DNA from: Luscinia megarhynchos
Lineage: Eukaryota; Chordata; Aves; Passeriformes; Turdidae
Direction: 5' to 3'
Assembly (NCBI GenBank): GCA_034336665.1
Contig: JAPFBE010000003.1
Location: 39,964,360 to 40,028,359, forward strand
DNA: 64,000 nt
The notes below the pieces were generated by a model. It was not told the DNA's origin, did no database searches, and saw only the letters and a program-made list of their open reading frames with translations. The translations under genes were made by a program, and so were the position numbers. Shown here one piece after another: positions 53,756 through 64,000 of this stretch. Each line of letters begins with the position of its first letter. Position 1 is the first letter of the stretch.

Positions 53756-56444
53756 GACATGTGGAAGCTTAACCTTGAGTTTACAGTCTAAAACTACAAA
53801 TCTTGATAGTAGCTGCCAAGGGGAGCCATCCCCTACCCACTGAGTATGGGACACAGAGTATTTCCTTCTGTTTCTGGAGTACAGGTAATCACAGAGGGCC
53901 ACATGCTATCATTAGAAATCTCACATATTTGGAGGGCTTCACCACTTCGGCAAAATGTCATCAATTTTTAATGAGAGAATCTCTCTGGCAGAGTGACTTT
54001 TTTTCTTATTAACCATGACAATTAAACAAAATATACTTGCTTGTTAACTCTACTTTCAGGGAACATGTGTCATAATGTGAAAATTACAAATTCTCACTTT
54101 CAACTGACTTTTCCCTAATTAATAACCAAAGTGCTGATTATGCTTTTTATGACCACTATTCATGAAGTCCATGAACTCATTACAATTGGGAAAGCTACTG
54201 CATGCCAGAAGTGCTTCATAATTATTCTAAGTTGATGAATAATTTTTATAGCCAGGTAGATCAAAGCCAATTCACTGAACTTTCAGTTAGAAGCATTTTT
54301 CAATGTTATTGTTTGCAGCAGTTATACCAGATGGCAACCAAGGTTTTTTTTGAAAGTTCACAACATCCCTTTCACCAGTCATCTTCTCTACTGTAATCCA
54401 GTATTAAATATTTCTGAGAGTTTCTTTGACTGACAAAACAAATCATAACTACTCAGAAAAAATACTGCCTAATATGCAAAGGCTGGCAAAGTATCTTTAA
54501 ACTGCATCAACATTTTTCATATTTTTAAGCCAATTTTTAATCTTTATGCTGTCATTAAGCTCATAGGGGTTTGAAAGTATTAAAAGAATAAAAATAAGTA
54601 TCTGACTTCAAGTAATGACCTCCAGAAGTAGCACGGAGTTATGTAGTCAGTGCAAGTGAAGCCAGTACCTGAGAAACAAACCTCAGCAATCTGTCAGAGT
54701 CTTCTGCTGAACAGTGAAACTCTGTGGAGCTCTCCTGCAGTCAGGGAAGTGAGACCACATTCCCATCACTGCTCACTAGGATTTGAGTTACACTGCTTGA
54801 ACTCTGTAGGAGCAGCATTGTAACAACTGGCCAGGTATAAGCTCACTTTGACAGTGCCTTTCTAATGTGATGGGGTGGGTGTGCAGCAACCTCTGCAATT
54901 TTCAAGGATGTTTGTATTGAAAAATCTCATCCCACATGCAAACCCTTTGGATACTGATGATGTATTGTCAAGAAGCTTCATGGGCTCCCACTCCATGCTC
55001 TGCAGTTTCTTGACTGCAGAGCTGAAGATGCAGCAGGAGATTGAACTTCTCCAATGATTTCCCTGCAGCCATAGGCTATAAAATGTTCCTACTGAAGTTC
55101 TGAGAGTCCAAGGAGAACTCACACTTCACTTTGTTCTCTTCCTAACAGATGGGCAGCAGAATAACCTGGACAGAGATGACAGAAGGCTGACAAGGTGAAC
55201 AGCAAGGTATGAGAATGCCACTTTGTTTAAAATGGATAAAATACATTTTCAGGCAAGTCATTTTCCTAAACAAAACAAATGCTGAGACTGTCCATTATGA
55301 AAGAGAAATGCTCTCACACAGAGCAAAATATTTAGGAAGAAGCATTTCAGCCCATGAATTTTTAAATATTCTTGTCTCCAAAACAAGGAAATAGGAAGAG
55401 CTTGAGTTCTTGCAAACTATATTCAGAAGGAGGAATTGAAGGATAAGGTCCTATTTCACAAATAGGTGCTAAGGTAGGATGGTAAGATAGTTCAAATTGA
55501 ATTGCATGATAGCAGTCTGCCTCTAGGCAGCAGCACTGTGGAGCCTGCAACTTATGCTGTGAGGGAAGAGAAAACCACATGAAATTGAGTGATTAGTCAA
55601 TAAAATGGCAAGTGAAATTCAGTGTAAACATATGTGGTGCACATGGGGAAAACAGTAATCTGAACCATGCATTCAGCCTAGCAATGAGATCTTAATGGGC
55701 TGTTTCCACTCTGAAATGAGACTCTGAGATAACAGGAATTTTTATGAAAACATAAGCTCTGGACTGATCATCTGCATTTACTCCAGGGTTGGTGGGTCAT
55801 CCATACCAGATGGCTTTCTCTTATAACAATGTATTCAAATGTCTTTCTACAACATATTTCTGTAGCAAACATCAGATTCTAAGGCTTGAGCTGTAATTTG
55901 CTTTGTGTTTCTGCAATATAGCCATAATCACACTTTAGATTAAAATGTTTTATTAGGCCTATTTTGGTAAATCCTACTATGACGTTTATTATCTTCAATT
56001 AATATTATGCAGCCGTCCTCACATCTTAAAAAATAACACCAGAACATTTAACATTACTTCCCCTTTTTAAAAAAAATGCAAACATACACAGGACTTACCC
56101 TTCACTAAAAAGGCTTTCCCTACTACCTCAAAATGCTTACTCCTTTAAAAAAACACTCCCTAGAAACCCTTCACAAAACAAAGGAACACTGCTTATTTGG
56201 TTAGGCAGAGGAGTAATGCATATTTACAGAACTGTGAGACTCAAATACTGTCTGCAGCAAAGCACAAAAGTGAGATCCAGTCTGAGAGCACACTGGCAAC
56301 CATACACCAACTCCTCCATTGCCCCAGTTTGGCATGAAAGAAGAGAAGAGAAAAGAAATGAAAAAATGTTTTTCACTAGCTTCGTGCCACTGAGCCTGTC
56401 AACTCTGCTAATCTCAGCAAAGAGAAGGGTCAGAGCAGCCCAGG
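53756..56444. other. Non-coding DNA, nothing recognised
   Basis: No defensible exon, RNA gene or clear repeat. The short frames have no motif. Confidence 0.6.
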
Positions 56445-56582
56445 AGCTATTCAAAGTGCTCAAAATCAGGTTGGATGGGGCCTTGAGCAACCTGATCTCC
56501 TGGAAGATGTCCCTGAACATGGCAGGGGGGGTTGAACCAGATGAACTCTGAAGGTCCAACCCAAACGATTCCACAATTCCAT
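56445..56582 (+). repeat. CR1 LINE 3' end
   Basis: It begins with the last codons of the CR1 frame (the counterpart of 'FK..RLDGALSNLI', from about 56452). It continues with a GGAAGATGTCCCTG block and a GGCAGGGGGGGTTGAACCAG block and ends in AACGATTCCACAATTCC. The order and wording match the avian CR1 3' end. The two longest open frames here (56216-56551 plus and 56224-56676 minus) are mostly this repeat and should not be called genes. Confidence 0.88.
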
Positions 56583-59479
56583 GTGTCTGTTGAAATGAAT
56601 CCTTAGGCAGCACCAACCCAGGAGGTTGGTCCACATAAGCAGCCAGAGGAAGCAGAGCACAGCACACCTTCCCCACTCACTCTCCTGCTCTCGGGGCAGG
56701 GGATTGCCCAAAAGAATGGGAGGGAGGACAATGATAGCACCCCACTCTTCATCCCTCCTGTGTAACTCCACAGCAGCATTAGGACCACTGCTGAAGACAA
56801 GAGCAAGTACAGGAAAAACTGGAATTACAGCAAAGGTTAGCAGGAAAGGTGTAGTTCCTGCCATTTGCCATACTATGCTTTGTCTTTTCCTGCTCCCATA
56901 CAACTGTCCTCTCCCTGCACAGAAAGGAAATCTTTTTCATGATAAGGTGGGTCTGTGCCATGAAAAATCTAATGAGTAGATGAAACAGGAATTCATTATC
57001 TATTTAAATATTGCAGTGGGTTAATCCAGAAAATAAAAATGGAGCATGAAGCAGATGGCCCTTTATAGTTCTCATGATTTCTTAAATATTCCCTCCCAGT
57101 GCACAGTTATTCTTGTATTTAACATGAAATGCACAGCTTTCACCATGTGCACTTTATGCAACCATTCATACAACCTCACAAATGTTACATTTTACAAAGC
57201 AATTATTTTTTATGCCCTTTTTAAGGTAAAAGCTGTATCATGTCATGACAAAGTATTCTCAGATGTCTTGAAATAATTTGAGGGAGCTGCCAATAGCAAA
57301 TGATAAATCCACTAAATGCAAATACATGTTCAACCTACTTTTTGGGTGTATATTAATATTCTGGGTTCAAGAAAAAACACAGGAAAAACATTTTAACATT
57401 GGATTTGGGTATAATAATTCAAGTGTTCAGTATCTTACAGAACACGTGCCAGGAAAATAGGTATCTGAGCTCCTCTCTGCTTCATTAAAGCAATTACTGT
57501 TCATACTGAAATAGCAACTGCATATAGACTACTGCTGCTTTGGATTTCACAAAAGTATATTCTCTGCCACTGAAAAAAGGAAAATGTAAAAAACAGTGAT
57601 TGTCTCTTCATTGTTTGCATTCATGACAATCCAGTCCAAAGCTGTCCATATTCCTTGCAAAAAACAGACTATGCAAATACCTTAAAAATACTCTTCCTCA
57701 ATTCTGTGATCAGCATAAAGTGAAAAATTTCTAAAATTATTTTTTGTTATTAAAGTGCAATAATATGCTAACACACCAAATGCAATTAATATACCACAAA
57801 TTACATCTGCCTGTGTGCAAAAAGCCAACATGAGTCTCATACACCAACTAATCTCAATTACAAGTAAAGCAACACTTATATACATATTTTACAATGGGGC
57901 ACTGCCCTCCAGTTAAAAAGACAGAATGTAACCATTATCAAGTTTTCTGTTCCTTTTTTACACTACAATATTGGTACTAAATACCACAGTGTAATCCAAT
58001 GTGCAAACAGTGCAGCACCCAGGAATAGGCAGGAATGCCTAAACAGAGCCTGAAGAGCCTCCATGGAAAATAAGCTGAGAGAAACAAGGAAAAAGTCTGA
58101 GAAAGGACCTGGGCAGAAAGAAAAGACAAAGCAGGACAGGTCAGAAGTGCTTGGTAAAAGGCAGCAGGGGATGTAGGCACCCAGAAGAACACTTTTTTCC
58201 AGAGCTGGAATTAACCCCAGGATTTCCAGCATGGTAAGCCAGTTTCTATGAAGCTATTGAAAAAGTCTTTCAGAGAAAGCAGCTGCTGACTGCTAAATCA
58301 GGTTTAGAAGCAAAGCTCTCAACTGCACATCACAATTTTTTTAATCCTTATGATGATCTGTTTCTGTACTGAATTATTTTCTGCTTTCTTCCTAATGGAT
58401 CTTCTAAAACTACTGGAAAGTGCAGGCACAAAACTGTGCTGAAACAACCTTGTGATGACTTCAAGTCAAGCACTCCAGAGATATGACAGCAGGAACCTGG
58501 TTTCATCTGCCAATTTAACTTGCTCCCCTCCATGCACACAAACTATAATTTGGTCTTTAATTGTCCCATCACAGTAGTTCATGGAGGTTGGATTCAAATG
58601 GTGGGATCTGTTTGCAGACTGATGCCCAACAAATTCCTGAAGCAGCAGCCTGGCTGTAAGTGACAGTTTGACAGGCACAGGAGGAGGAATTTGGCTTCTT
58701 AGGCAGACATTATGCAGAGATAAAAAACCATAAAGGTCAACTGAAAACATCCCTAGGATAGGTAAAACCACCTGACAGGCACAGCAACCAGACCATGCTG
58801 ATACCTGTCCAACATTTGCAAGAAAATCTGATGCACTGGAAAAAAAGTTGTTGCAGGAGGTTAGTAGCAAAGGCATATAATGACAGAAATAATAATAGCA
58901 AGGTATAAAAAGAAACCATTGTGAGGTCTGGAGAGTACAAAGAGACATTTCAGTGATCCTCCTTTTAAAATTACATGTTTTTCAGATGGTATGAATCCAC
59001 ACGAGGAGCCCCCAGGTAAGTCGACTCCTGAAGCACCTGAAGGTTGAGTTTGAAGTAAGCAAAAGCTCTTAGATTGCTCATAAGATTTCTTAGCATTACA
59101 TGATATTTTACAAAGCAAAGAATTTAAAAACCTAGGTCCTACTTGCCTAATTGTGATCATCTCAAGCATAATAATTTCCCCTGTAGTTCCTCAGTGTCTC
59201 ACTCCCTTAGCTCACACCAGGCAAAACATCACTGAGGCACTGACAGAGCTCACAAACAGATCTTACTGTGACCAGGAAAGTAATTTTTTTTCTCACATGG
59301 CTAACTTCATAAAAAAATACTGAAGTAATCATGCAGAATAGGCTGAAGAAGACTATCATAGCAGGTTATTATATTTAAGGGAATGCCATGCTATCTGGTG
59401 AAAAAGCAAGGAAGAGATTCTGTATGAAAAAGTAATAAGAGATCACTTAATTGGAGGCTGTGTCACAGGCACAAAAATT
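56583..59479. other. Non-coding DNA, nothing recognised
   Basis: Minus-strand open frames of 145 and 160 codons (56466-56903 and 58466-58948) are the longest features, but they lack domains, good start context or splice borders. No RNA gene or clear transposon is seen. Confidence 0.55.
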
Positions 59480-60130
59480 AAGTTTGCATGCTGCTTTTGC
59501 AAGCTTATTATGGTCTTCTTACAATTTCTGTATTTGCAGCAAATTTATATTAATATTTCATGCTATACTGAAGTAAGATAGATGCATTTAAACTGAAAAT
59601 AATTGGTCTTCTGCTGTATTTATTTCTATTCAGGAGTTTATATTTGTTTTTCTATTTCATATATTTAATTTGCATTTATTTTGGTTAGGAATATTTAAAA
59701 TGGGTATTATAAAGTCAAAGATATTCTTACAGTATGAAAGAGATTTAGAGAGGAAAATTATGTCAGTTTAAAATTGGAGCAAGCATAATTGAATAATGAG
59801 AAGAAATTTGAACCATCTAAAAGAATTATAATTAGAGCCCAAGTCAAAGATGACAAATTTCACCATTTAGAGAGATCATGATGAAAATGGTAAATATGAG
59901 TTGTCATGCTTTAATTAAAAAGGAGTGAAAACGGCATGAAAGCATTCATTGTTAAAATGTTCTTAGCACTGTAATTATTTTTATTGATTAAAGTAATTAT
60001 TAATTCATGAACAGGCTCTAGAATGTTGATACTGTAATTCATGAAATGAAGAAAGGAATATGCCATCTCATTTATTCATGAAACTCTTGTATTTCCATAA
60101 ATAGATTTTTATAAATGCATGATAGCTAAA
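59480..60130. promoter_or_regulatory. Candidate conserved non-coding element
   Basis: About 650 bp of very AT-rich but non-repetitive sequence with many homeodomain-like cores (TTTAATTTGC, CTTTAATTAAA, GTAATTATTAATTC) and no open frame of note. Of the AT-rich blocks in the window, this one looks most like a deeply conserved vertebrate enhancer. It lies some 3.7 kb on the far side of the putative membrane-protein exons. The call rests on texture alone. Confidence 0.25.
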
Positions 60131-60589
60131 AAGACCAAAAAAAAGCATAGTCCAACCTGAGACAAAATCCTGAACAGATCCAAACTTAGAGTGCAGAGCC
60201 TCACTGAGAAATCTACCCTTTGCTGTTTGCCCAGCATTAAATTACACTTTTGCTCAGCTACTCACTGGATCTGAATGGCTTTTCAGCAGAAGTGCCTTCA
60301 ATGTATGAGTCTGGTGACAGGAATAATCCTGATACATTACAAAAAGGTCTCTCTGCCTTCAGATCTATCTTATTCCTCCTCCTGGAGATTTTTTGTGTCT
60401 GGGTGGTAGAAAAAAAATTAATGTCTGTATTTCTAAAATGTGTGGGACATTTTAGACCTACATGCACAAGCTGGTGTGGATGACAGGGACCCTCTGAAAA
60501 AACACTGCCCTGACACACATGAGCACAGCAGTTCCCACCTGTGTCAGCCTTGCTGTGCAGATTGTGTTATGGAACAGCAAAGGGCAGCT

Positions 60590-60742
60590 TCCCTGGAAGC
60601 ACCAGCCTGACAGAGCTCCAGAAGCATTTGGACAATGCTCTCAGGCACATGGTGTGACTCTTGGGGTATCCTGTGTAGGGCCAGGAGCTGGACTTGATGA
60701 TCCTTGTGGGTCTCTTCCAACTCAAGAAATTCTATGATTCTG
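60590..60742 (+). repeat. CR1 LINE 3' end
   Basis: The order is GAGCTCCAGAAGCATTTGGA, a CTCAGGCACATGGTG block, GGGCCAGGAGCTGGACTTGA, then TGATCCTTGTGGGTCTCTTC and the tail ending TTCTATGATTC. This is a standard avian CR1 3' end and the best preserved tail in the window. Confidence 0.92.
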
Positions 60743-60798
60743 ATTTTGTATGGAGGGTCAATTCCCATCCCCTGCTGATTGAAGCCCAAAAGGCCTGA

Positions 60799-60940
60799 TT
60801 CTCAAAAGGGAAAAGTTCCAGAATTCCTGGGAACTGAGTGTGGTGGGGGATAAGAACTTTATGAGCATCTCTCTGGCATGCTGCTGGCAATAACCTACAC
60901 ACCCCAGAGACAATAGCCATACTCAGAAAACTGTTCTGGC
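60799..60940 (+). repeat. Unidentified repeat, copy A
   Basis: It shares a 23-base identical core (60822-60844) with copy B (62543-62565) and a second 16-base identical block GAGCATCTCTCTGGCA (60863-60878 versus 62606-62621). Diverged but alignable sequence lies before, between and after these. The copies are in direct orientation about 1.7 kb apart. Copy A is shorter between the two blocks by about 22 bases. It is not CR1 and not an LTR I recognise. A 180-codon minus frame (60732-61274) overlaps it but shows no domain. Confidence 0.6.
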
Positions 60941-62314
60941 ATCCTCTAGAACACTTTCCCTGTGCTAAGAACTTCAGGGCTGGCTGCTGACACCTGAGTG
61001 GGCAAAAGCAGGCACTGGGGGAGGCTCCTGCAGGTGCACAGAATGGGAATGCACAGACTGGCCAGCAGCTGGGCTGACTGGGAGACATGGGGGGCTTGCA
61101 CACAGGGAGAGGTGCTGGGAAGAGGCACTCATAATGTCCTGCAAGGCAGCCTAGGACAATGTCTAAAGCCTTTTCTGTACTCTTTAGACACAGTTGCAGG
61201 GCAAAGGTGTCATAAAACTGGCTTTGGGGTCTGTACTTAGTGTCATTTGACATGCTCTGAAAAGAACCTTGCAAGTCAGCCTGGGCAGGATTGGCTGTGC
61301 TCAGCCAGTGTGACTTCAGATGTATTCCAAAGGGTGTTCCTCCCCTTTGTTGACAGTCTGCAAAGATTAAACTCTTTCTTTTTACATTTATTATTACTAT
61401 TATTATTTCTATTTATTGCTATTTCTTTTAACTCCGTTTTATTTTTAGTGTCACCCTTGTGATTAATAGCACATTGCTTTCTCTCTGCTTTCCCACCCAG
61501 CCCTGCTCCAACTTTCCACTCATTTATCATCTCTGAGCTCTGGGCTGGGGGACACTGCTGCATCTGCAGCTTCTGTTACCCCTTCAGCCCTCCTTGATGT
61601 GCTCAGCACTGGGTGCCAATCCCTTCTTCCCTCTCTACCCAGACAATCCTGATTCAGGGCAACATCTCACTCAAGTAAGCTCATGGACAAGCCTTTGCAC
61701 CTCAAGTCTCACCAGCAAGTCCCTGTTCTGGTGAAGTCTTGATGATAGGCCCAGTGAGGAAAACAGACTGATGCTGATATAGAGGTGTCCCACATTGCAG
61801 TGCAAGTCTCTGACAGCCTCTCACAGACACACACCAGCTCCGTGCATTTTACCCAAACAGAAACAGCCAAAACAGCCAAGAACTCACTGCTTTAGCAAAA
61901 AAAGAAAAATATATATTATTCATTGAAAAAATGACAGTCTTCTGAGGCACAATATCCCTGGGATGATGTGGGATGAGGTGATACCCAGTAGCCTGTGAAG
62001 AGGCAGCACCAGCCAGAGAGCAGCTGAAACAAGTGGGCAGAGTTGGGAGATTTGCATCCTGGTCCTTCTCCTGACTCTGCCTCATCTCTACCTCTACTTC
62101 AATGTTTGCTTTCCCAGACAGCCAGTAACAGCTTGTCCCACTGCTGCTCCACGTCTCTGGGGCACCCTGTGCAAATACATTTCAGAAAAGACTATTCATT
62201 GATATTAATTAAGAGGACAGTTAAAGGACTGCACTGGGGAAATCTCAGCAGAGTACTGCCAGCAGTTGCTTTGTCAAGCCAGCAATAAATAACTGCAGTG
62301 AAAAGCCAACTCAC
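60941..62314. other. GC-moderate region, possible downstream exon
   Basis: There is no exon I would assert. One possible terminal exon of the leftward membrane-protein gene is 62094-62166 on the minus strand. It has an acceptor TTTGCACAG, an in-frame join to the transmembrane exon and 23 codons (including an Arg-Arg pair) to a TAG at 62094-62096. The polypyrimidine tract is weak, so this is speculative. A T-rich, ATT-repeat-like stretch lies at about 61375-61445. Confidence 0.4.
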
Positions 62315-62450
62315 GTGTCTTCCTCCAGCAGCCATGACATGACTATGCAACACACAATTATCCAAAGCAGCAGCACACACACGGCTACTGTAATCCCTAG
62401 AATATAGTACATGTTCAGCAATTCAGGAGCCTGAGTCATGGCCTCTTCCT
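62315..62450 (-). CDS. Transmembrane exon of unrecognised membrane protein
   Basis: This is a candidate internal coding exon of 136 nt. The minus strand has acceptor TCTCCTGCAG before 62450 and donor GTGAGT starting at 62314, both close to consensus. Read with one base from the previous exon, it is open throughout. An acidic lead (EEAMTQAPELLNM) is followed by a hydrophobic segment of about 23 residues (YYILGITVAVCVLLLWIIVC, then CIVM) and a tail SWLLEED. The segment is rich in Val, Ile, Leu and Cys and has no charge, as in a single-pass membrane anchor. The exon has phase 1 at its start and phase 2 at its end. No ITAM, PDZ-binding or other tail motif is visible, and the family is not recognised. 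It lies about 1.3 kb from the signal-peptide exon on the same strand. That pairing, and the fact that they can be joined in frame, is the main argument that it is real. Confidence 0.45.
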
Positions 62451-62517
62451 CTGCAGGAGAAGAGAAAACAGCACACATTACAGTGCTCTGTGCTACAAAT
62501 TATCTCACAAGTGGCCT

Positions 62518-62670
62518 CATTCCCAAAAGAGCTAAATTCTGAAATTCCTGGGAACTGAGTGTGGTTGGAAGAGAGCAGTCTCTCCTCCTGTCCAGGCATG
62601 ACTACGAGCATCTCTCTGGCACACTGGTGGCAGTAGAGATAGCAGTTATCCTCAGAGAGCTGCTCCTGTT
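62518..62670 (+). repeat. Unidentified repeat, copy B
   Basis: Direct copy of the segment at 60799-60940, with the 23-base identical core at 62543-62565 and the second shared block at 62606-62621. It lies only about 70 bp from the acceptor of the transmembrane exon. A 140-codon minus frame (62423-62845) runs through it and on into that exon in another frame, and is probably accidental. The copies could be two insertions of one mobile element or a local duplication. Confidence 0.6.
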
Positions 62671-63589
62671 TCTTTCTCAACACTGTCTGCAGCCCTGCTG
62701 GTCCCTGCAAACCAAAATGGCCTGCACCTCCTTCCCAGCAACCAAGGGCCCTCTCTGCTCCAGTGACTGGCAGGGTGCTCTCCCTGTCCTGGCTCAGGAG
62801 CAGCTGGCTCCTCTGCACACCCCTCTCACACTCCAGAAGCACCAACAGTCACACTCATCCCACCACAGCTATCACTCTGCTGCCTGAAAACCCATCACAA
62901 GCAGAAGTGCCTGCAGAATCTCTCCTGGGTTGTCATTCTTGCCTTGAAGCTGTGCATGAGGTGAATACAAATTGAGCACACACCTGTTCCTGACATCTGG
63001 ACTCACATCTGCACAAAGCAGCTCTGACCAGTAATTGTACAACTGTGGCAGCAGCTGGGACTCATCTAGGAGCTCAGCTGGTAGCAGACACTGTGCTCTC
63101 TGTGGCTCTGCAGCCCAGGCAAGGTGTAGAATCAAGTGTCTCTGCAGAGAGGCTCTGACCAATCCCTTCCTGCTGCCCAGGCTACGGGAAGCTAAAAGCT
63201 CAGCTCCCTGGGTCCTAAGTTAACAGAGTGAGTTATACTCAGTTCTCAGTTTGCTCCAAGTCTTTCAGGACTTCCTTTGGAACTTCAAGTGTCTGCTGGA
63301 AATCATTCCCTCTTTTAGCTTTATATGAGGACATTAACAGAAATTATTAAGTTACATTTCAAAAAAAATTACATGGGAAAGGAAAGCTTGCTCTCTGAAG
63401 TCAGTAGAGACTCACAGCTACTCACCCATGTCATAAACGCCGGGAACCAGCACAGGAGCCTCCTGAGGAAGTGGAAAAGCCCTCTCTCTGGCCACATCTA
63501 CAACCACATGTGAGATGTATCATAACACGTGCTGCTCTCCACTGTCATACCTGAGCACAGAACGTGGGGATGGCACACAGCAGGAGGCT

Positions 63590-64000
63590 GGCTAACCACT
63601 GCCAGGCTTCTGCCTCCACTCTGCCACTCCCCACCCCTCTGCTTGTTAGGAGCCCTTCACCCCTCCCCAGAGCCGCTGCCGCCCCCCATCCCCTCGTGGT
63701 GTGTTTGCCCCGTGCTGCACCGGGCACTGCTCACCCAGCCTCTGCCTGGGGCTGGGTGCAGGTGTCTGCCTGCCCACCTGCTCCCTGCCCTCCAGCTGGA
63801 GCTGGCTGCGTGTCCTGGGCTTGCAGGAGCAGCAGAAAGAGGAGGAGGCACTGGGTGAGCACCATGCCCCCCATCCTTGCAGCATGTTGCTGCTGCTGGG
63901 GCAGCATTGCCCCCAGCTGGCACGGAACATGCCAGAGGGGCTCTGTGACCTCACAGCCCACGGCCTCCACCAGGGCTGCCCGAGCTGCTTCCACTGCCCC
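63590..64000. promoter_or_regulatory. GC-rich stretch around putative first exon
   Basis: The last 400 bp are the most GC-rich of the window, with CpG pairs near 63672-63680, 63696-63720 and 63808. If the signal-peptide exon is real, its 5' UTR and promoter lie between 63875 and the right edge or beyond it. No TATA box is obvious in the 126 bases available. GC content also makes overlapping open frames frequent here on both strands, so most of them mean nothing. Confidence 0.35.
63778..63874 (-). CDS. Signal-peptide exon, putative membrane protein
   Basis: The ATG at 63874 (minus strand) opens MGGMVLTQCLLLFLLLLQAQ: a short n-region, a Leu-rich core of about 10 residues and a likely cleavage after LQA, before QDTQPAPAGGQ. 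A second Met at codon 4 could also start it. The frame stays open to a TGA at 63731-63733. Two donors are possible. CAG|GTGGGC after 63778 leaves phase 1 and joins the transmembrane exon in frame, giving a very short Pro/Gly/Ala-rich ectodomain. GG|GTGAGC after 63735 has a better consensus but leaves phase 2 and meets a stop ten codons into that exon, so it would need another exon between. The end given assumes the first. The surroundings are GC-rich, which fits a first exon. No known protein is recognised. It could also be a chance Leu-rich frame in GC-rich DNA. Confidence 0.4.

Noticed and set aside
56216..56676. Overlapping frames of 111 and 150 codons
   Set aside because: They are partly made of a CR1 3' end.
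58466..58948. Minus-strand frame of 160 codons
   Set aside because: Its hydrophobic stretches come from T-rich composition. No domain, no good splice borders and no start context.
60732..61274. Longest open frame of the window (minus, 180 codons)
   Set aside because: It overlaps the inverse of repeat copy A, has no domain, signal peptide or splice logic, and its composition (many Cys, Pro and Ser) fits chance coding of GC-moderate DNA.
63646..63954. Other open frames over the putative signal-peptide exon
   Set aside because: They are frame shadows in GC-rich DNA without a signal peptide or a usable splice phase.

Overview
The window reads as nuclear DNA of a bird, probably a passerine. It is AT-rich and has almost no long open frames. 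It carries several 3' ends of CR1 LINEs with the typical avian tail (variants of TTCTATGATTCT), short retroviral LTRs with no internal genes nearby, and no primate or rodent SINE/L1 sequence. Nothing prokaryotic, organellar or viral-genomic is visible. The species is inferred from repeat type only.

Layout. From 1 to about 60 kb I find no protein-coding exon I would defend. This is intergenic or long-intron DNA. It holds a degraded antisense CR1 (about 15.5 kb), a probable ERV LTR on the minus strand (17763-18267), G/T-rich and C/T-rich low-complexity blocks (23.4-24.3 kb), an old CR1/L3-type LINE relic (27.6-28.2 kb), a 300-bp solo LTR with a perfect 6-bp target-site duplication (28730-29029), and a CR1 tail (34.5 kb). 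Further on come a relic of the ancient SINE MIR (37.5 kb), a roughly 1-kb truncated CR1 that keeps the end of its reverse-transcriptase frame (39.2-40.2 kb), and two more CR1 tails (53.6 and 56.5 kb). Several AT-rich blocks rich in TAATTA-type motifs (18.7, 32.5, 59.5 kb) look like possible conserved non-coding elements, but only a comparison could show that.

From about 60.5 kb to the end the GC content rises and the character changes. A CR1 tail at 60.6 kb is followed by two direct copies of an unidentified segment (60.80 and 62.52 kb). On the minus strand there are two plausible coding exons: a signal-peptide exon whose ATG is at 63874, and a transmembrane exon (62315-62450) with a clean acceptor and donor. 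Together they suggest the 5' part of a small single-pass membrane protein gene running leftward, with its promoter at or beyond the right edge. Its family is not recognised. The exon joining is a model built from reading frame and splice consensus, with no transcript behind it.
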